Shown here piece after piece: positions 1 to 9,089 of a stretch of DNA of 64,000 bases. Within the stretch, counting starts at the first letter, position 1, and every line of letters begins with the position of its first letter. The DNA comes from Bacteroidales bacterium (GTDB lineage: Bacteria; Bacteroidota; Bacteroidia; Bacteroidales; Rikenellaceae). The notes beneath the pieces are model-generated. The model searched no databases. It was given only the letters and a program-made list of their open reading frames with translations, and was not told where the DNA came from. Location of the stretch: assembly GCA_910575495.1 (NCBI GenBank), contig CAJTFS010000004.1:124001-188000 (forward strand). The letters are read 5' to 3'. Made by a program: the position numbers and the translations under genes.

Positions 1-1029
1 GACATCGCCTTCCAGGTGCCGCTGACCCGCCGCCTGGGCTTCGGCTTCAGCCTTACGCCCTACAGCTCGGTGGGCTACCGCACGAAGTACTACCGGCCCT
101 ACGATCCGGAAGATCCCGTGTGGGGCAACGTGGGCCCCGTGCAGTATTCCTACGAAGGCGAGGGCGACGTTTCGGAAGTGAAGGCCGGCATCGGCTGGGA
201 GGTGGTCCGGAACCTCTCGATCGGCGTGGCCGCGCAATATTACTGGGGCAAGATCGACCGCACCTACGTGGCGACGCCCACTTCGATCTCGGGCGAAGGG
301 ACCTTCAACCCCATCGTGGGCGAAAGCCGCTACAGCATTTCGCGCTTCAAGGGCCAGGTCGGCGTGCAGTGGAACGCACTGCTCAACTCAAAACGGGCGC
401 TGACTTTCGGTGCGACCTACGACCTGGGCGGCGACCTGCGCCCCCGCAACATCGAGAAACTCTACACGTCGGACAACTACGGCACGACGGTCAAGAACGA
501 TTCGACGCATCTGAAACTGGTGCTGCCGCAGCAGGTGGCGGCCGGCGTCTTCTACCAGACGCCCAAGTGGTCGGTCGGTCTGGACTATGTCTACCAGAAC
601 TGGGGCGGCCGCAACAAGGGCTCGGTGCGCACGGCGGGCGGCGGAGCGTCGGGCAGCCGTCTCGACGTGGCCTACACCGACACCCATACGGTGAAGTTCG
701 GTGCGGAGTTCACCCCTAACCGCTACGATGCGCGCAACTTCATGAAGCGCTGGTCCTACCGGGCCGGCGTGCGCTACGGCTCCTACAACCAGACCTTCGG
801 CGGCCATCGGCTCGACCAGTATGCCGTGACGCTGGGATTCGGCATCCCGGTCCGCTTCTTCGGCTCCTCGTCCATCGACGTGGGCGTGGAGTACGGCTGC
901 CGCGGCTTCAACGTGGCCGAGCGCATCGGGCTGGTGAAACAACGCTACTTCAAGTTCGCGGTGGGCTTCTCGCTCTTTGCGGGCAGCGAGAACGGCGAAT
1001 ATTGGTTCGTAAGACCCAAATACGACTAA
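1..1029 (+). CDS. OmpP1/FadL-like outer membrane protein, 3' part
   Basis: The 5' end lies outside the window; 342 residues are visible, reading in frame from the first base. The sequence alternates aromatic and polar residues in short strands (for example SVGYRTKYYRPY and YRAGVRYGSYNQTFGG), as expected for a transmembrane beta-barrel, and ends in a strand with terminal aromatics. By family it would sit in the outer membrane and pass hydrophobic compounds (FadL/OmpP1 type). The next genes (TPR, LptC, CorC-like, PPIase) form a familiar Bacteroidales envelope cluster. The family call rests on barrel character and context; the signal peptide and N-terminal hatch are not visible. Confidence 0.7.
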   Translation, partial: DIAFQVPLTRRLGFGFSLTPYSSVGYRTKYYRPYDPEDPVWGNVGPVQYSYEGEGDVSEVKAGIGWEVVRNLSIGVAAQYYWGKIDRTYVATPTSISGEGTFNPIVGESRYSISRFKGQVGVQWNALLNSKRALTFGATYDLGGDLRPRNIEKLYTSDNYGTTVKNDSTHLKLVLPQQVAAGVFYQTPKWSVGLDYVYQNWGGRNKGSVRTAGGGASGSRLDVAYTDTHTVKFGAEFTPNRYDARNFMKRWSYRAGVRYGSYNQTFGGHRLDQYAVTLGFGIPVRFFGSSSIDVGVEYGCRGFNVAERIGLVKQRYFKFAVGFSLFAGSENGEYWFVRPKYD

Positions 1030-1046
1030 AGAACATACAAAAAAAT

Positions 1047-2384
1047 ATGATCAGCAACATGAAAACCATTCAGATTCTGCTTGCCGCCGCCAGCACGATG
1101 ATCGCGGTCGCAAGCCAGGCCCAGCAGGACTTCAGCGGCCCGCAGTATGCCAAATGGGGCGATACCCCGGAAGCCCGCGAGAAGAATATCATCAACAGCA
1201 ACTTCCTGAAGGAGTCGTGCGACAACCGCGACTACAATGCTGCCGCAGGCTATCTGCGCGAGCTGCTCGCGAATTGCCCCGATGCCGCGGTCTCGATCTA
1301 CCAGCGCGGCGCCACCGTCTACAAGCAGAAGATCAATCGCGCCAAGAGCGTGGCCGAGCGCAACGGCTATGTCGATTCGCTGATGATGCTCTACGACCTG
1401 CGCAACCGCTATTTCGGCGACCATCCCACGCAGGGCACGGCCTATATCCTCGACCGCAAGGCCCGCGAATATGCGACTTACCGTCCCAACGACCGCGCCG
1501 GTGTCCGCAAGGTCTTCCGCGAGGCCATCGAGGGGGGCGCCACAGATCCCGAGACGCTGGTGCTCTACTTCGGCAACATGTGCGAGGACTACAAGAATAC
1601 CGACGAGGTGACGCCCGAGGAGCTGATCGCCGAGTACGAGCGCCTTTCGCCCATGTTCGGCGAGGCGGAGGCCGAGAAGAAGAAACAGTTCGATACCGCC
1701 TTCGGCTTGAGCGGCGCCGCCAGCTGCGAGAACCTGGAGAAGATCTTCAGCGCCAAGGTTGCCGCCGCTCCCGACGACGAGACCGTTCTGGGCCAGGCCG
1801 TGGCGCTGATGACGCGTGCCAAGTGCAACAGCGAGTTCTACTGCAACACCGCTGAGAAATACTACGAGCTGAAACCCACCTCCGAGGCCGCCATGTCGCT
1901 CGCCGTGGCTTTCCAGACCCGCGGCGACTATGCCAAGGCCACCAAGTATCTCAACGAAGCGCTCGCTTCGGAGACCGATCCCGCCGAGCGCGAGAAACTC
2001 TATGTGCACATCGCGCTGGTGGAACTCGTAGCCAACCATGTCTCCAATGCCGCCGCCGCCGCCCGTTCGGCCCGCGAACTCGATCCCGAGGACGGCGTGC
2101 CCTACTTCGTTCTGGCGCAGTGCTACGGCATTTCGGCCGGCCAGTGCGGCGGTTTCGCAGGCCAGGCCGCTTTCTGGGCCGCCTACGACACCATGGCCAA
2201 GGCCCTCGAACTTCTGCCGGCCGATTCGGAGTACGTCGAGCACGCACGCCGCTCGCTCGCTACCTACCGCAGCCATTTCCCCACCCAGGAGGAGTGCTTC
2301 TTCAACGAAGCCAAGGAGGGCGCCCGCTACACGGTGGGCTGCGGCACGGCGGCCGGTCAGGTGACCACGGTGCGTTACCGCTAA
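1047..2384 (+). CDS. Secreted tetratricopeptide-repeat protein
   Basis: 445 residues from the ATG at 1047; a second in-frame ATG at 1059 (MKTIQILLAAAS) gives an equally good signal peptide, cleaved near ASQAQQ. The body is alpha-helical, with TPR-like repeats clearest at about residues 270-400 (for example SLAVAFQTRGDYAKATKYLNEAL and ALVELVANHVSNAAAAAR). TPR arrays mediate protein-protein contacts, so a periplasmic scaffold role is likely but unproven. It begins 17 bases after the barrel gene and is probably cotranscribed with it and with lptC. The frame stays open further upstream, but that part overlaps the barrel gene and has no signal sequence. Confidence 0.7.
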   Translation: MISNMKTIQILLAAASTMIAVASQAQQDFSGPQYAKWGDTPEAREKNIINSNFLKESCDNRDYNAAAGYLRELLANCPDAAVSIYQRGATVYKQKINRAKSVAERNGYVDSLMMLYDLRNRYFGDHPTQGTAYILDRKAREYATYRPNDRAGVRKVFREAIEGGATDPETLVLYFGNMCEDYKNTDEVTPEELIAEYERLSPMFGEAEAEKKKQFDTAFGLSGAASCENLEKIFSAKVAAAPDDETVLGQAVALMTRAKCNSEFYCNTAEKYYELKPTSEAAMSLAVAFQTRGDYAKATKYLNEALASETDPAEREKLYVHIALVELVANHVSNAAAAARSARELDPEDGVPYFVLAQCYGISAGQCGGFAGQAAFWAAYDTMAKALELLPADSEYVEHARRSLATYRSHFPTQEECFFNEAKEGARYTVGCGTAAGQVTTVRYR

Positions 2385-2409
2385 AACGCTGCTTCTGTCA
2401 GTGCGGAGC

Positions 2410-3267
2410 ATGTCCCGGCGCGTGACGAAATATTTGCGGGTAGCACTCCCTTTTCTGGGGAGTGCTATCTTGCTATACTCCTGCGAGCGGACCGCGGCTC
2501 CCGACCCGGCGGTCGAGGAGCTGCGCATGACCGAGTATTTCGAGGACCTCTCGACGGTCAATTCGCAGAACGGCCGGCGCTCCTACCACTTCGAGACCCC
2601 GCTGATGGAGGGTTATTCGCAGGCCCGCGAACCCTACCGCGAATTCCGCAAGGGGGTGAAGATCACTACCTACAAGGACGATTCGCTTTCGACCGTCGAC
2701 GCTGTGCTGACGGCCAACTATGCCATCTACTACGAAAAACGCCAGCTTTGGGAAGCCAAGGGCGACGTGGTGGTGGAGAAATCGGACGGCAAGACGCTCT
2801 ACACCCAGCAGCTCTTCTGGAATGCGAGGACGAAGAAAATCTACTCCAACGTCGACTCCAAGATCGTACAGAAAGGCGGCACCGACGTCTTCATCGGCGA
2901 GGGATTCGAGTCCGACGAGGAGTTCCGCGACTGGCGTTTCCGCCGCATGAAAGGGCGCATGGAGGTGGATGTGGCGCCTGCGGGCGACTCCGATCCGGCC
3001 GGTGCGTCCCGCCCGGGCGCTTCGTCAGACAGCGCTTCCGCATCGCGTCCGACCGCTGCTGCCGGCCCGGCCGGCGGCTCGTCGCCCCGTCGTGCCGCTT
3101 CCACGGCGGCTCCGGGTGCCCCGTCGCGCACGGTCGAACCGCGGCCGGAGACCAAACAGCGCCCGGCATCCCGCCGCTCCGACACCGGCAACCCGGATGG
3201 CGCACCGGAACAGGCCGCTCTGCGCCTTGAGACCGTCGACGACTCCGGAAAGAGGGAGCTTCGTTGA
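2410..3267 (+). CDS. lptC: LPS export protein LptC
   Basis: 285 residues. The N-terminus is a hydrophobic segment ending in a lipobox-like LLYSC, so it may be a lipoprotein, as is common for LptC in this phylum. Residues about 35-190 match the LptC beta-jellyroll: the marker stretches are ANYAIYYEKRQLWEAKGDVV and TQQLFWNARTKKIYSN. LptC links the inner-membrane LptBFG transporter to LptA and passes lipopolysaccharide across the periplasm. Odd: a tail of roughly 90 residues rich in Ala, Pro, Ser and Arg follows the jellyroll and looks disordered. A GTG at 2401 is an alternative start; the ATG at 2410 is preferred because it leads directly into the hydrophobic segment. Confidence 0.82.
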   Translation: MSRRVTKYLRVALPFLGSAILLYSCERTAAPDPAVEELRMTEYFEDLSTVNSQNGRRSYHFETPLMEGYSQAREPYREFRKGVKITTYKDDSLSTVDAVLTANYAIYYEKRQLWEAKGDVVVEKSDGKTLYTQQLFWNARTKKIYSNVDSKIVQKGGTDVFIGEGFESDEEFRDWRFRRMKGRMEVDVAPAGDSDPAGASRPGASSDSASASRPTAAAGPAGGSSPRRAASTAAPGAPSRTVEPRPETKQRPASRRSDTGNPDGAPEQAALRLETVDDSGKRELR

Positions 3268-3294
3268 GGGTGTGAATCAGAATTTGCGTGAATC

Positions 3295-4560
3295 ATGTTT
3301 ACTTCCGTCATATTGATCCTGGCGATGCTGCTGCTCTCGGCCTTCTTCTCGGGCATGGAGATCGCCTTCACGAGCAAGAACCGCCTCAAACTGGAGATCG
3401 ACCGCAAGCAGAGCCGCATGTTCGACCGCATCGCCGAGATCTTCGCCCGGCACCCGGGCCAGTACATCACGACGATCCTGGTGGGCAACAACATTGCGCT
3501 GGTCGTCTATTCGCTTTACATGTCGGTGCTGCTGCGCTCGGTATTTTACGCGCTGGGGTGGGAGAGCGTGGCCCGCGAGGGGTCGGTGGCCATCGAGACC
3601 GGAGTCTCGACGCTCATCATCATCTTCGTGGCGGAGTTCCTGCCCAAATCGGTCTTCCGCAACAACCCCAACTTCTACTATCGGGTGCTGGCGCCGGTGA
3701 TCTACTTCTTTTACCTGCTGCTGTATCCCATCGCGCGGCTCACGACGCTCGTTTCGCACGGCATCCTGCGTCTGACGGGGCGCAAGATCGTACAGCAGAG
3801 CGCCCAGCCCACTTTCAGCCGCGACGACCTGGCGGCGCTGCTCGACTCGAACAATGCGGAGCAGGGTCCCGATCCGGATCATGAACTCCGCCTGTTCCAG
3901 AACGCGCTGGACTTCGCCGACATGCGCGTGCGCGACTGCATGGTGCCGCGTGTGGACGTCGAGGCGGCCGATGCCGACGACACGACGGTCGACCAGCTCA
4001 CCGAACGCTTCGCCGACACCAAATATTCGCGCATCTTCCTCTGGCGCGGCAACATTGACAACATCGTGGGCTATGTCAATTCGAAGAGCCTCTTCACCCG
4101 TCCGAAAACCCTGGCCGAGGTGACTATGGACGTCAACTTCGTGCCCGAGACGATGCCGCTGCAGGCGGTGCTGCAGAACTTCATCAAGCACCGGTCGAAC
4201 ATCGCCGTGGTGATCGACGAATTCGGCGGTACGGCGGGCATCATCTCGCTGGAGGACGTGCTGGAGCAGATTTTCGGCGAGATCGAAGACGAACACGACG
4301 TTCCCGATCTGACCGAGAAACAGGTGGGGCCGGGCGAATATGTGCTTTCGTGCCGCCACGAGGTGAAGTATCTCAATGAGAAATACGGATTCGGAATCGA
4401 GGAGAACAAGGGCTACGACACCCTGGCCGGTTTCGTCATCTACCATTACGAGGGCATCCCCACGGCCGGCGAAACGATCGTCATCGGCGATCTCCAGCTG
4501 CGCATGCTCCGCACGACGCGTTCGCGCATCGAACTGGCCCGCGTGAAAAAATTGTCGTGA
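3295..4560 (+). CDS. HlyC/CorC-family membrane protein with CBS pair
   Basis: 421 residues in the order CNNM/DUF21 membrane domain (about 1-175, with hydrophobic segments near residues 1-20, 60-85, 90-120 and 125-150), a CBS pair (about 190-330; RVRDCMVPRVDVE opens it and NIAVVIDEFGGTAGIISLED lies in the second CBS) and a C-terminal CorC_HlyC domain (about 345-420). Family members are linked to Mg/Co efflux; in Bacteroidetes a relative, GldE, belongs to gliding systems, but nothing else of gliding is visible here. It lies 27 bases after lptC and upstream of the PPIase gene, which has its own promoter. Confidence 0.82.
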   Translation: MFTSVILILAMLLLSAFFSGMEIAFTSKNRLKLEIDRKQSRMFDRIAEIFARHPGQYITTILVGNNIALVVYSLYMSVLLRSVFYALGWESVAREGSVAIETGVSTLIIIFVAEFLPKSVFRNNPNFYYRVLAPVIYFFYLLLYPIARLTTLVSHGILRLTGRKIVQQSAQPTFSRDDLAALLDSNNAEQGPDPDHELRLFQNALDFADMRVRDCMVPRVDVEAADADDTTVDQLTERFADTKYSRIFLWRGNIDNIVGYVNSKSLFTRPKTLAEVTMDVNFVPETMPLQAVLQNFIKHRSNIAVVIDEFGGTAGIISLEDVLEQIFGEIEDEHDVPDLTEKQVGPGEYVLSCRHEVKYLNEKYGFGIEENKGYDTLAGFVIYHYEGIPTAGETIVIGDLQLRMLRTTRSRIELARVKKLS

Positions 4561-4588
4561 CGGAGAGGGCTTTTCGGAATAAATTTAC

Positions 4589-4596
4589 TATCTTTG
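4589..4596 (+). promoter_or_regulatory. -7 promoter box of the PPIase gene
   Basis: TATCTTTG matches the Bacteroidetes -7 consensus TAnnTTTG and stands 37 bases before the ATG at 4634. The spacer region upstream is AT-rich, with no clean TTTG -33 box. Confidence 0.6.
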
Positions 4597-4633
4597 ACTG
4601 CTTTTTGGGAAACAACGATAATAAAATAGGAAT

Positions 4634-6667
4634 ATGGCAAGTTTGAACACCTTACGCACCAAGTTCGGCATCGTGCTTTCGATCATCATCGCACTGGCCC
4701 TCTTGGCGTTCATCCTCTCGTTGAAGGCCGAAATGGGCTTCTCGGGCAACGACCCGAAAGTGGGCGTGATCGACGGCGAGAAGATCAACTATTCGGAGTA
4801 CTACAACCTCTACGAGCAGATCAAGGCCCAGAGCGGCGCCCAGGAGAGCGACGAGCAGCAGGCCGCTGCGCTGGCCGCTACGACGTGGCAGGTGCTCATC
4901 GCCGAGCATGTGCTCACTCCGGGCTTCGAGAAGGCGGGCGTCCGCGTTTCGGAGCAGGAGCGTCAGGCGATGCTCACCGGCAAGCAGCCGTCGAATACCT
5001 TCTACCAGGCTTTCGCCGATCCCCGCACGGGAGCCTACAACGTGGCTTATGTCAGCCGGTTCCTCTCCGAGGCCGAGAGCAATCCGCAGGCGATGGCTTC
5101 GTGGAAGCATCTCAACGAGCAGGCCCGGCTGGAGCGCGCCACCGAGAAGTACATGGCTTTGGTGCGCGGCGGCGCCTACGTCAATTCGCTCGAAGTGGCG
5201 CAGGGGCTGACGGCCGCCAACGACAAGTTTGCGGGCAAGTGGGCCGGCAAGCATTATTCGGCGGTTCCCGATTCGCTGGTCAAGGTCACCAACGGCGACA
5301 TCAAGGCTTACTACAAGTCGCATAAGAACGCTTTCAAGAAATATCCCACCCGCACGTTCTCTTACGTGGTGTTCGAGGTCGAGCCTACGGACGACGACCT
5401 GCTTGCTTTGGAGCAGACCGTGCGCGAAGTGGGCGCCGAGTTCGCCGCTGCCGCCAATCCCAAGTCTTTCGTGCGGGCGAACCGCAACGGCCGTGTCGCC
5501 GAGAACTACGTCTCGGCCGCCCGGCTGAGCGACGGCGAGGCCGAGGCTCTGATGGCCGGCCGGACCTACGGTCCCGTGCTCAAGAACAACGAGTGGACGA
5601 TGGCCCGCGTGCTCGACACGAAGATGGCGCCCGATTCGCTGGGTCTCCGCCACATCGTGCTGCCGTACACCGAAGAGGCGCTGGCCGACAGCCTGCTGCG
5701 GGTGATCCGCGGCGGTGCCGACTTCGCCGAGCTGGCCCTTCGTTATTCGGTGGCCGAGCAGACGGCGGCCAACGGCGGTGACGTCGGCATGGTGCCGTTC
5801 TCGTCGTTGAGCGGCGAGTTCGCCTCGGCGCTGGCTGGCGCCAAGCAGGGCGACGTCGTCAAGGTTTCGATGGGCGATGCCGTTCAGCTGCTGCAGGTTT
5901 ACCGCGCCGGTCGTCCGGTGAAGCATGTCCAGGTGGCTTCGATCACCTATCCGGTCGAGGCTTCGTCGGCCACGGTCCGCGACGTTCACAACCAGGCGCT
6001 CTCCTTCACGCTCAACGCCAAGGGTTCGGTCGACAAGTTCAACGATGCCGCTTCGACGGCCGCGCTGACGCCGCGTGTCGCTACGATGGCGCAGGGCGAG
6101 CGGACGGTCCGCGGTCTGGAGGATTCGCGCGACGTGGCCCGCTGGGTTTACGGTGCCGACGAGGGCGATATGTCGGAGATCTTCAAGGTCGGCAAGGACT
6201 ACGTGGTGGCCGTCCTGACGGAGATCGACGACGACGATTATACGTCGTTGGAGAAAGCCTCCGCACAGATTCGTTCGCAGCTGATGCGCGACAAGAAATA
6301 TGAATTGATCGCGGCCGGCATCGAAGGCGCGACGCTTGCCGAGCAGGCTGCAAGCCTCGGCGGCGAGGTTGCCGGATTCGACAATGTGACCGCCAATTCG
6401 TTCTACGTCGACGGCATCGGCCTGGAGCCCCGTCTGATCGGTGCCATCGGCGCCGCGACCGAGACCGGCAAGGTGTCGGCTCCCGTGAAGGGCTTCAACG
6501 GACTCTATGTTTTCCAGGTGGACGACATCCGGCGCGGCGATGCACAGACGGCCGAGGCCGAGCAGGTGCGCGCTCAGGCGATGCTCGAAAGTCGCGTTTC
6601 GCAGCTGGTGTTCCCGGCCATCCAGGAGCTGGCCGAGATCGAAGACCTGCGCGGCAAGTATTTCTGA
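4634..6667 (+). CDS. Periplasmic peptidyl-prolyl isomerase, SurA/PpiD type
   Basis: 677 residues. A single N-terminal transmembrane anchor (IVLSIIIALALLAFILSL, about residues 14-31) is followed by a SurA_N-like chaperone region (about 40-230) and a parvulin domain whose signature is at about 336-430 (LGLRHIVLPYTEEALAD, then FAELALRYSVAEQTAANGGD and GMVPFSSL). The C-terminal 240 residues are a further helical chaperone region. Proteins of this architecture sit in the inner membrane facing the periplasm and assist folding of outer-membrane proteins. Its place after an outer-membrane barrel, LptC and a membrane transporter fits that job. The gene has its own promoter and ends at a strong terminator. 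Confidence 0.82.
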   Translation: MASLNTLRTKFGIVLSIIIALALLAFILSLKAEMGFSGNDPKVGVIDGEKINYSEYYNLYEQIKAQSGAQESDEQQAAALAATTWQVLIAEHVLTPGFEKAGVRVSEQERQAMLTGKQPSNTFYQAFADPRTGAYNVAYVSRFLSEAESNPQAMASWKHLNEQARLERATEKYMALVRGGAYVNSLEVAQGLTAANDKFAGKWAGKHYSAVPDSLVKVTNGDIKAYYKSHKNAFKKYPTRTFSYVVFEVEPTDDDLLALEQTVREVGAEFAAAANPKSFVRANRNGRVAENYVSAARLSDGEAEALMAGRTYGPVLKNNEWTMARVLDTKMAPDSLGLRHIVLPYTEEALADSLLRVIRGGADFAELALRYSVAEQTAANGGDVGMVPFSSLSGEFASALAGAKQGDVVKVSMGDAVQLLQVYRAGRPVKHVQVASITYPVEASSATVRDVHNQALSFTLNAKGSVDKFNDAASTAALTPRVATMAQGERTVRGLEDSRDVARWVYGADEGDMSEIFKVGKDYVVAVLTEIDDDDYTSLEKASAQIRSQLMRDKKYELIAAGIEGATLAEQAASLGGEVAGFDNVTANSFYVDGIGLEPRLIGAIGAATETGKVSAPVKGFNGLYVFQVDDIRRGDAQTAEAEQVRAQAMLESRVSQLVFPAIQELAEIEDLRGKYF

Positions 6668-6743
6668 TAACGGCCGCATCGGCGGGGCCTTTTCGGCTTG
6701 AACAGCCGGGGCCGGTCCGGCCGATGACAGACCGACAAGCCAA

Positions 6744-6775
6744 GGGGGGGGCCGAAAATTCGGCGCCCCCTTTTT
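6744..6775 (+). terminator. Rho-independent terminator
   Basis: Two stacked stems, GGGGG/CCCCC and GCCGAA/TTCGGC, separated by a G-G mismatch and followed by five T. It closes the envelope cluster. Confidence 0.8.
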
Positions 6776-6884
6776 CGTATCCCCGCCTCGTTATGCAAGA
6801 GTCCGGTCCGCGCCGTGGGCGCTCTGCCATTCCGAAGCGGGAAAAACTATTTGAAAAAGACCGATTTCTTGCCGCATTTGCCAT

Positions 6885-7200
6885 TTATTTTATATCTTTG
6901 GTTTGCCGAAGATACCGAATGGAAAGACGGAGCAACCTTTCAACTTTCACTTTTTTGTTCGTATCTTTAGCTGTGTTGAAGATATTCTGTCCCGGCATAA
7001 CAAACCTTCGGTTTGCTTTTGCCCTCGCTTATTCGTATCTTTGGCTTGCGCCGAAGATACTCCGCCTTAACAAAATCCAAACTATGTTTGGTTTTGTATT
7101 CGGCTTATTCGTATCTTTGACTCCGTCTTAGATACTTCCGCCTCAGGAATGCTCGAATAAATTTGGCATTCCGTTCGGCTTATTCGTATCTTTACGGACA
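6885..7200 (+). repeat. Tandem ~75-bp repeats with promoter-like boxes upstream of mutA
   Basis: The motif TTCGTATCTTT recurs at about 6959, 7033, 7109 and 7184 (steps of 74, 76 and 75 bases), with a degenerate first copy near 6890. Each copy is followed by GAAGATA- or TTAGATA-like sequence, then a GC-rich CGGCATAA/CCGCCT stretch, then an inverted repeat (for example GGAATGC...GGCATTCC around an AAATAAATTT-like centre) and CGGCTTATTCG. Each TATCTTTG/TATCTTTA box matches the -7 consensus, so mutA may have several promoters in series. I see no gene in 6668-7236: frames crossing it are built from the repeats. Confidence 0.75.
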
Positions 7201-7236
7201 TTTTAGTGTGAACACTTAACTAATTTTACATAAGTT

Positions 7237-9087
7237 ATGGCAAATACCAACCATGAAAAGCTGTTCACGGAATTCCCGCCGGTGCCGACCGCGCAGTGGG
7301 AGGAAGTGATTACGGCCGACCTGAAAGGTGCGGACTACGAGCGTAAACTGGTATGGCGCACGGGCGAAGGATTCAATGTCCGGCCCTACTACCGTGCTGA
7401 GAATCTGGAGGGTCTGCGCTTCCTGGGTTCGCAGGCGGGCGAATTCCCCTACGTGCGCGGCACGCGGGGGCACAACCGCTGGCGCATCCACCAGACCGTG
7501 ACGGTCGCCGATCCGGCCGCTGCCAACGCCGAGGCGTTGAAGCTCCTGGGTTCGGGCGTCGATTCGCTCGGTTTCCACATCGCCAAGGCCGACTTCACGG
7601 CGGCGGACCTCGACGTGCTGCTGCGCGAAATCCGCCTGTCCGCCATCGACCTTGTTTTCTGCGGCGAGAAGATGGGCCATGTAGCCGATCTCGTGCTGGC
7701 GAAAATCGAGAAGGAGAGCTTGGCCAAGGAGGATGCGCACATCGCTTTCGCGATCGATCCGCTGGTCAGAAACCTCTCGTCGAAAGGCGATTTTTGTTCG
7801 CCCGACGGCAAGGAATGCTTCGCGCGCATCGTCGAACTAATCCGCAAAACCAAGGAATACAAGCATATCCGCATCGTGAGCGTCTCGGCGCAGATCTTCG
7901 GCAACTCGGGTTCGACGATCGTCGAGGAGCTGGCTTTCGCCCTCTCGGCCGGTCACGACTACCTCGTGCGTCTGATGGATGCCGGGCTGACGATCGACGA
8001 GGCCGCCCGCAAGATGCGCTTCTCGTTCAGCGTTTCGTCCAACTACTTCCTCGAAATCGCCAAGTTGCGCGCCGCCCGCATGCTGTGGGCCAACATCGTG
8101 AAGGGTTACGAGCCCGAGAAGAACTGCGCCGGCAAGATGATGATCCACGCCGAGACTTCGCGCTGGAACCAGTCGGTCTACGATCCCTATGTCAACATGC
8201 TGCGCGGTACGACCGAGGCCATGTCGGCCGCCATCGGCGGGGTTCACTCGCTGGAGGTCACGCCTTTCGACCGTGCGTTCGAGGCTCCCACGGAGTTTGC
8301 AAAGCGCATCGCCCGCAACGTCGAACTGCTGCTCAAGCATGAGTCGCATTTCGATCAGGTGGTCGACCCGGCCGGCGGCTCGTACTACATCGAGAACCTC
8401 ACGCAGTCGATCGCCGACGAAGCCTGGAAACTCTTCCTCGAGATCGAGGAGAAGGGCGGTTACACCGAGGCCTATAAGGCCGGCATCATCGTCGGGATGG
8501 TCAAGGCTTCGGCTGCCAACAAGGATAAGAACATCGCTACGCGCCGTCAGATTCTGCTGGGCGCCAACCAGTTCCCCAACTTTACGGAGGTGGCGCCGGC
8601 CGAGATCACGACCGACATCGTCGCCCGCAAGGAAGCCGAGGGCAACGTGCTCGTTCCCTACCGCGGAGCCATGGCTTTCGAGGAGATGCGCCTGCACGTC
8701 GACCGTTCGGGCAAGCAGCCCAAGGCTTTCATGCTCACGTGCGGCAACCTGGCCATGGCCCGTGCCCGCGCGCAGTTCTCGTGCAATTTCTTCGCCTGCG
8801 CCGGCATCCGTGTGCAGGACAACACCTTCTTCAAGTCGATCGGCGAAGGCGTGGCCGCCGCGCTCGAATCGAAGGCCGAGATCGTGGTGGTGTGTGCTTC
8901 GGACGACGACTACGCCGAGCTGGCGCCCCAGGTGAAGAACCTGCTGGGCGGCAAGGCCATCCTGGTGGTGGCCGGAGCCCCGGCCTGCACTCCGGAGCTG
9001 GAGGCGCAGGGCATCACCAACTTCATCAACGTGAAGTCCAACGTGCTCGAAACACTGAAGTTCTACCTTAAAGAATTGGGAATCTGA
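7237..9087 (+). CDS. mutA: Methylmalonyl-CoA mutase small subunit
   Basis: 616 residues. It has the alpha/beta-barrel mutase fold (residues about 40-430; [21 protein letters not shown] and [13 protein letters not shown] are typical) and a C-terminal Rossmann-like domain (about 480-610). It lacks the DxHxxG cobalamin ligand found in the partner, as expected for the non-catalytic small subunit. With MutB it interconverts succinyl-CoA and methylmalonyl-CoA, using adenosylcobalamin, in propionate formation from succinate. The ATG of mutB follows two bases after the stop, so the subunits are made from one message. The leader contains the ~75-bp promoter-like repeats. Confidence 0.93.
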   Translation: MANTNHEKLFTEFPPVPTAQWEEVITADLKGADYERKLVWRTGEGFNVRPYYRAENLEGLRFLGSQAGEFPYVRGTRGHNRWRIHQTVTVADPAAANAEALKLLGSGVDSLGFHIAKADFTAADLDVLLREIRLSAIDLVFCGEKMGHVADLVLAKIEKESLAKEDAHIAFAIDPLVRNLSSKGDFCSPDGKECFARIVELIRKTKEYKHIRIVSVSAQIFGNSGSTIVEELAFALSAGHDYLVRLMDAGLTIDEAARKMRFSFSVSSNYFLEIAKLRAARMLWANIVKGYEPEKNCAGKMMIHAETSRWNQSVYDPYVNMLRGTTEAMSAAIGGVHSLEVTPFDRAFEAPTEFAKRIARNVELLLKHESHFDQVVDPAGGSYYIENLTQSIADEAWKLFLEIEEKGGYTEAYKAGIIVGMVKASAANKDKNIATRRQILLGANQFPNFTEVAPAEITTDIVARKEAEGNVLVPYRGAMAFEEMRLHVDRSGKQPKAFMLTCGNLAMARARAQFSCNFFACAGIRVQDNTFFKSIGEGVAAALESKAEIVVVCASDDDYAELAPQVKNLLGGKAILVVAGAPACTPELEAQGITNFINVKSNVLETLKFYLKELGI

Positions 9088-9089
9088 CT

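Noticed and set aside
6724..7131. Protein of 135 residues before mutA
   Set aside because: It starts in the terminator stem and reads through the ~75-bp promoter-like repeats.
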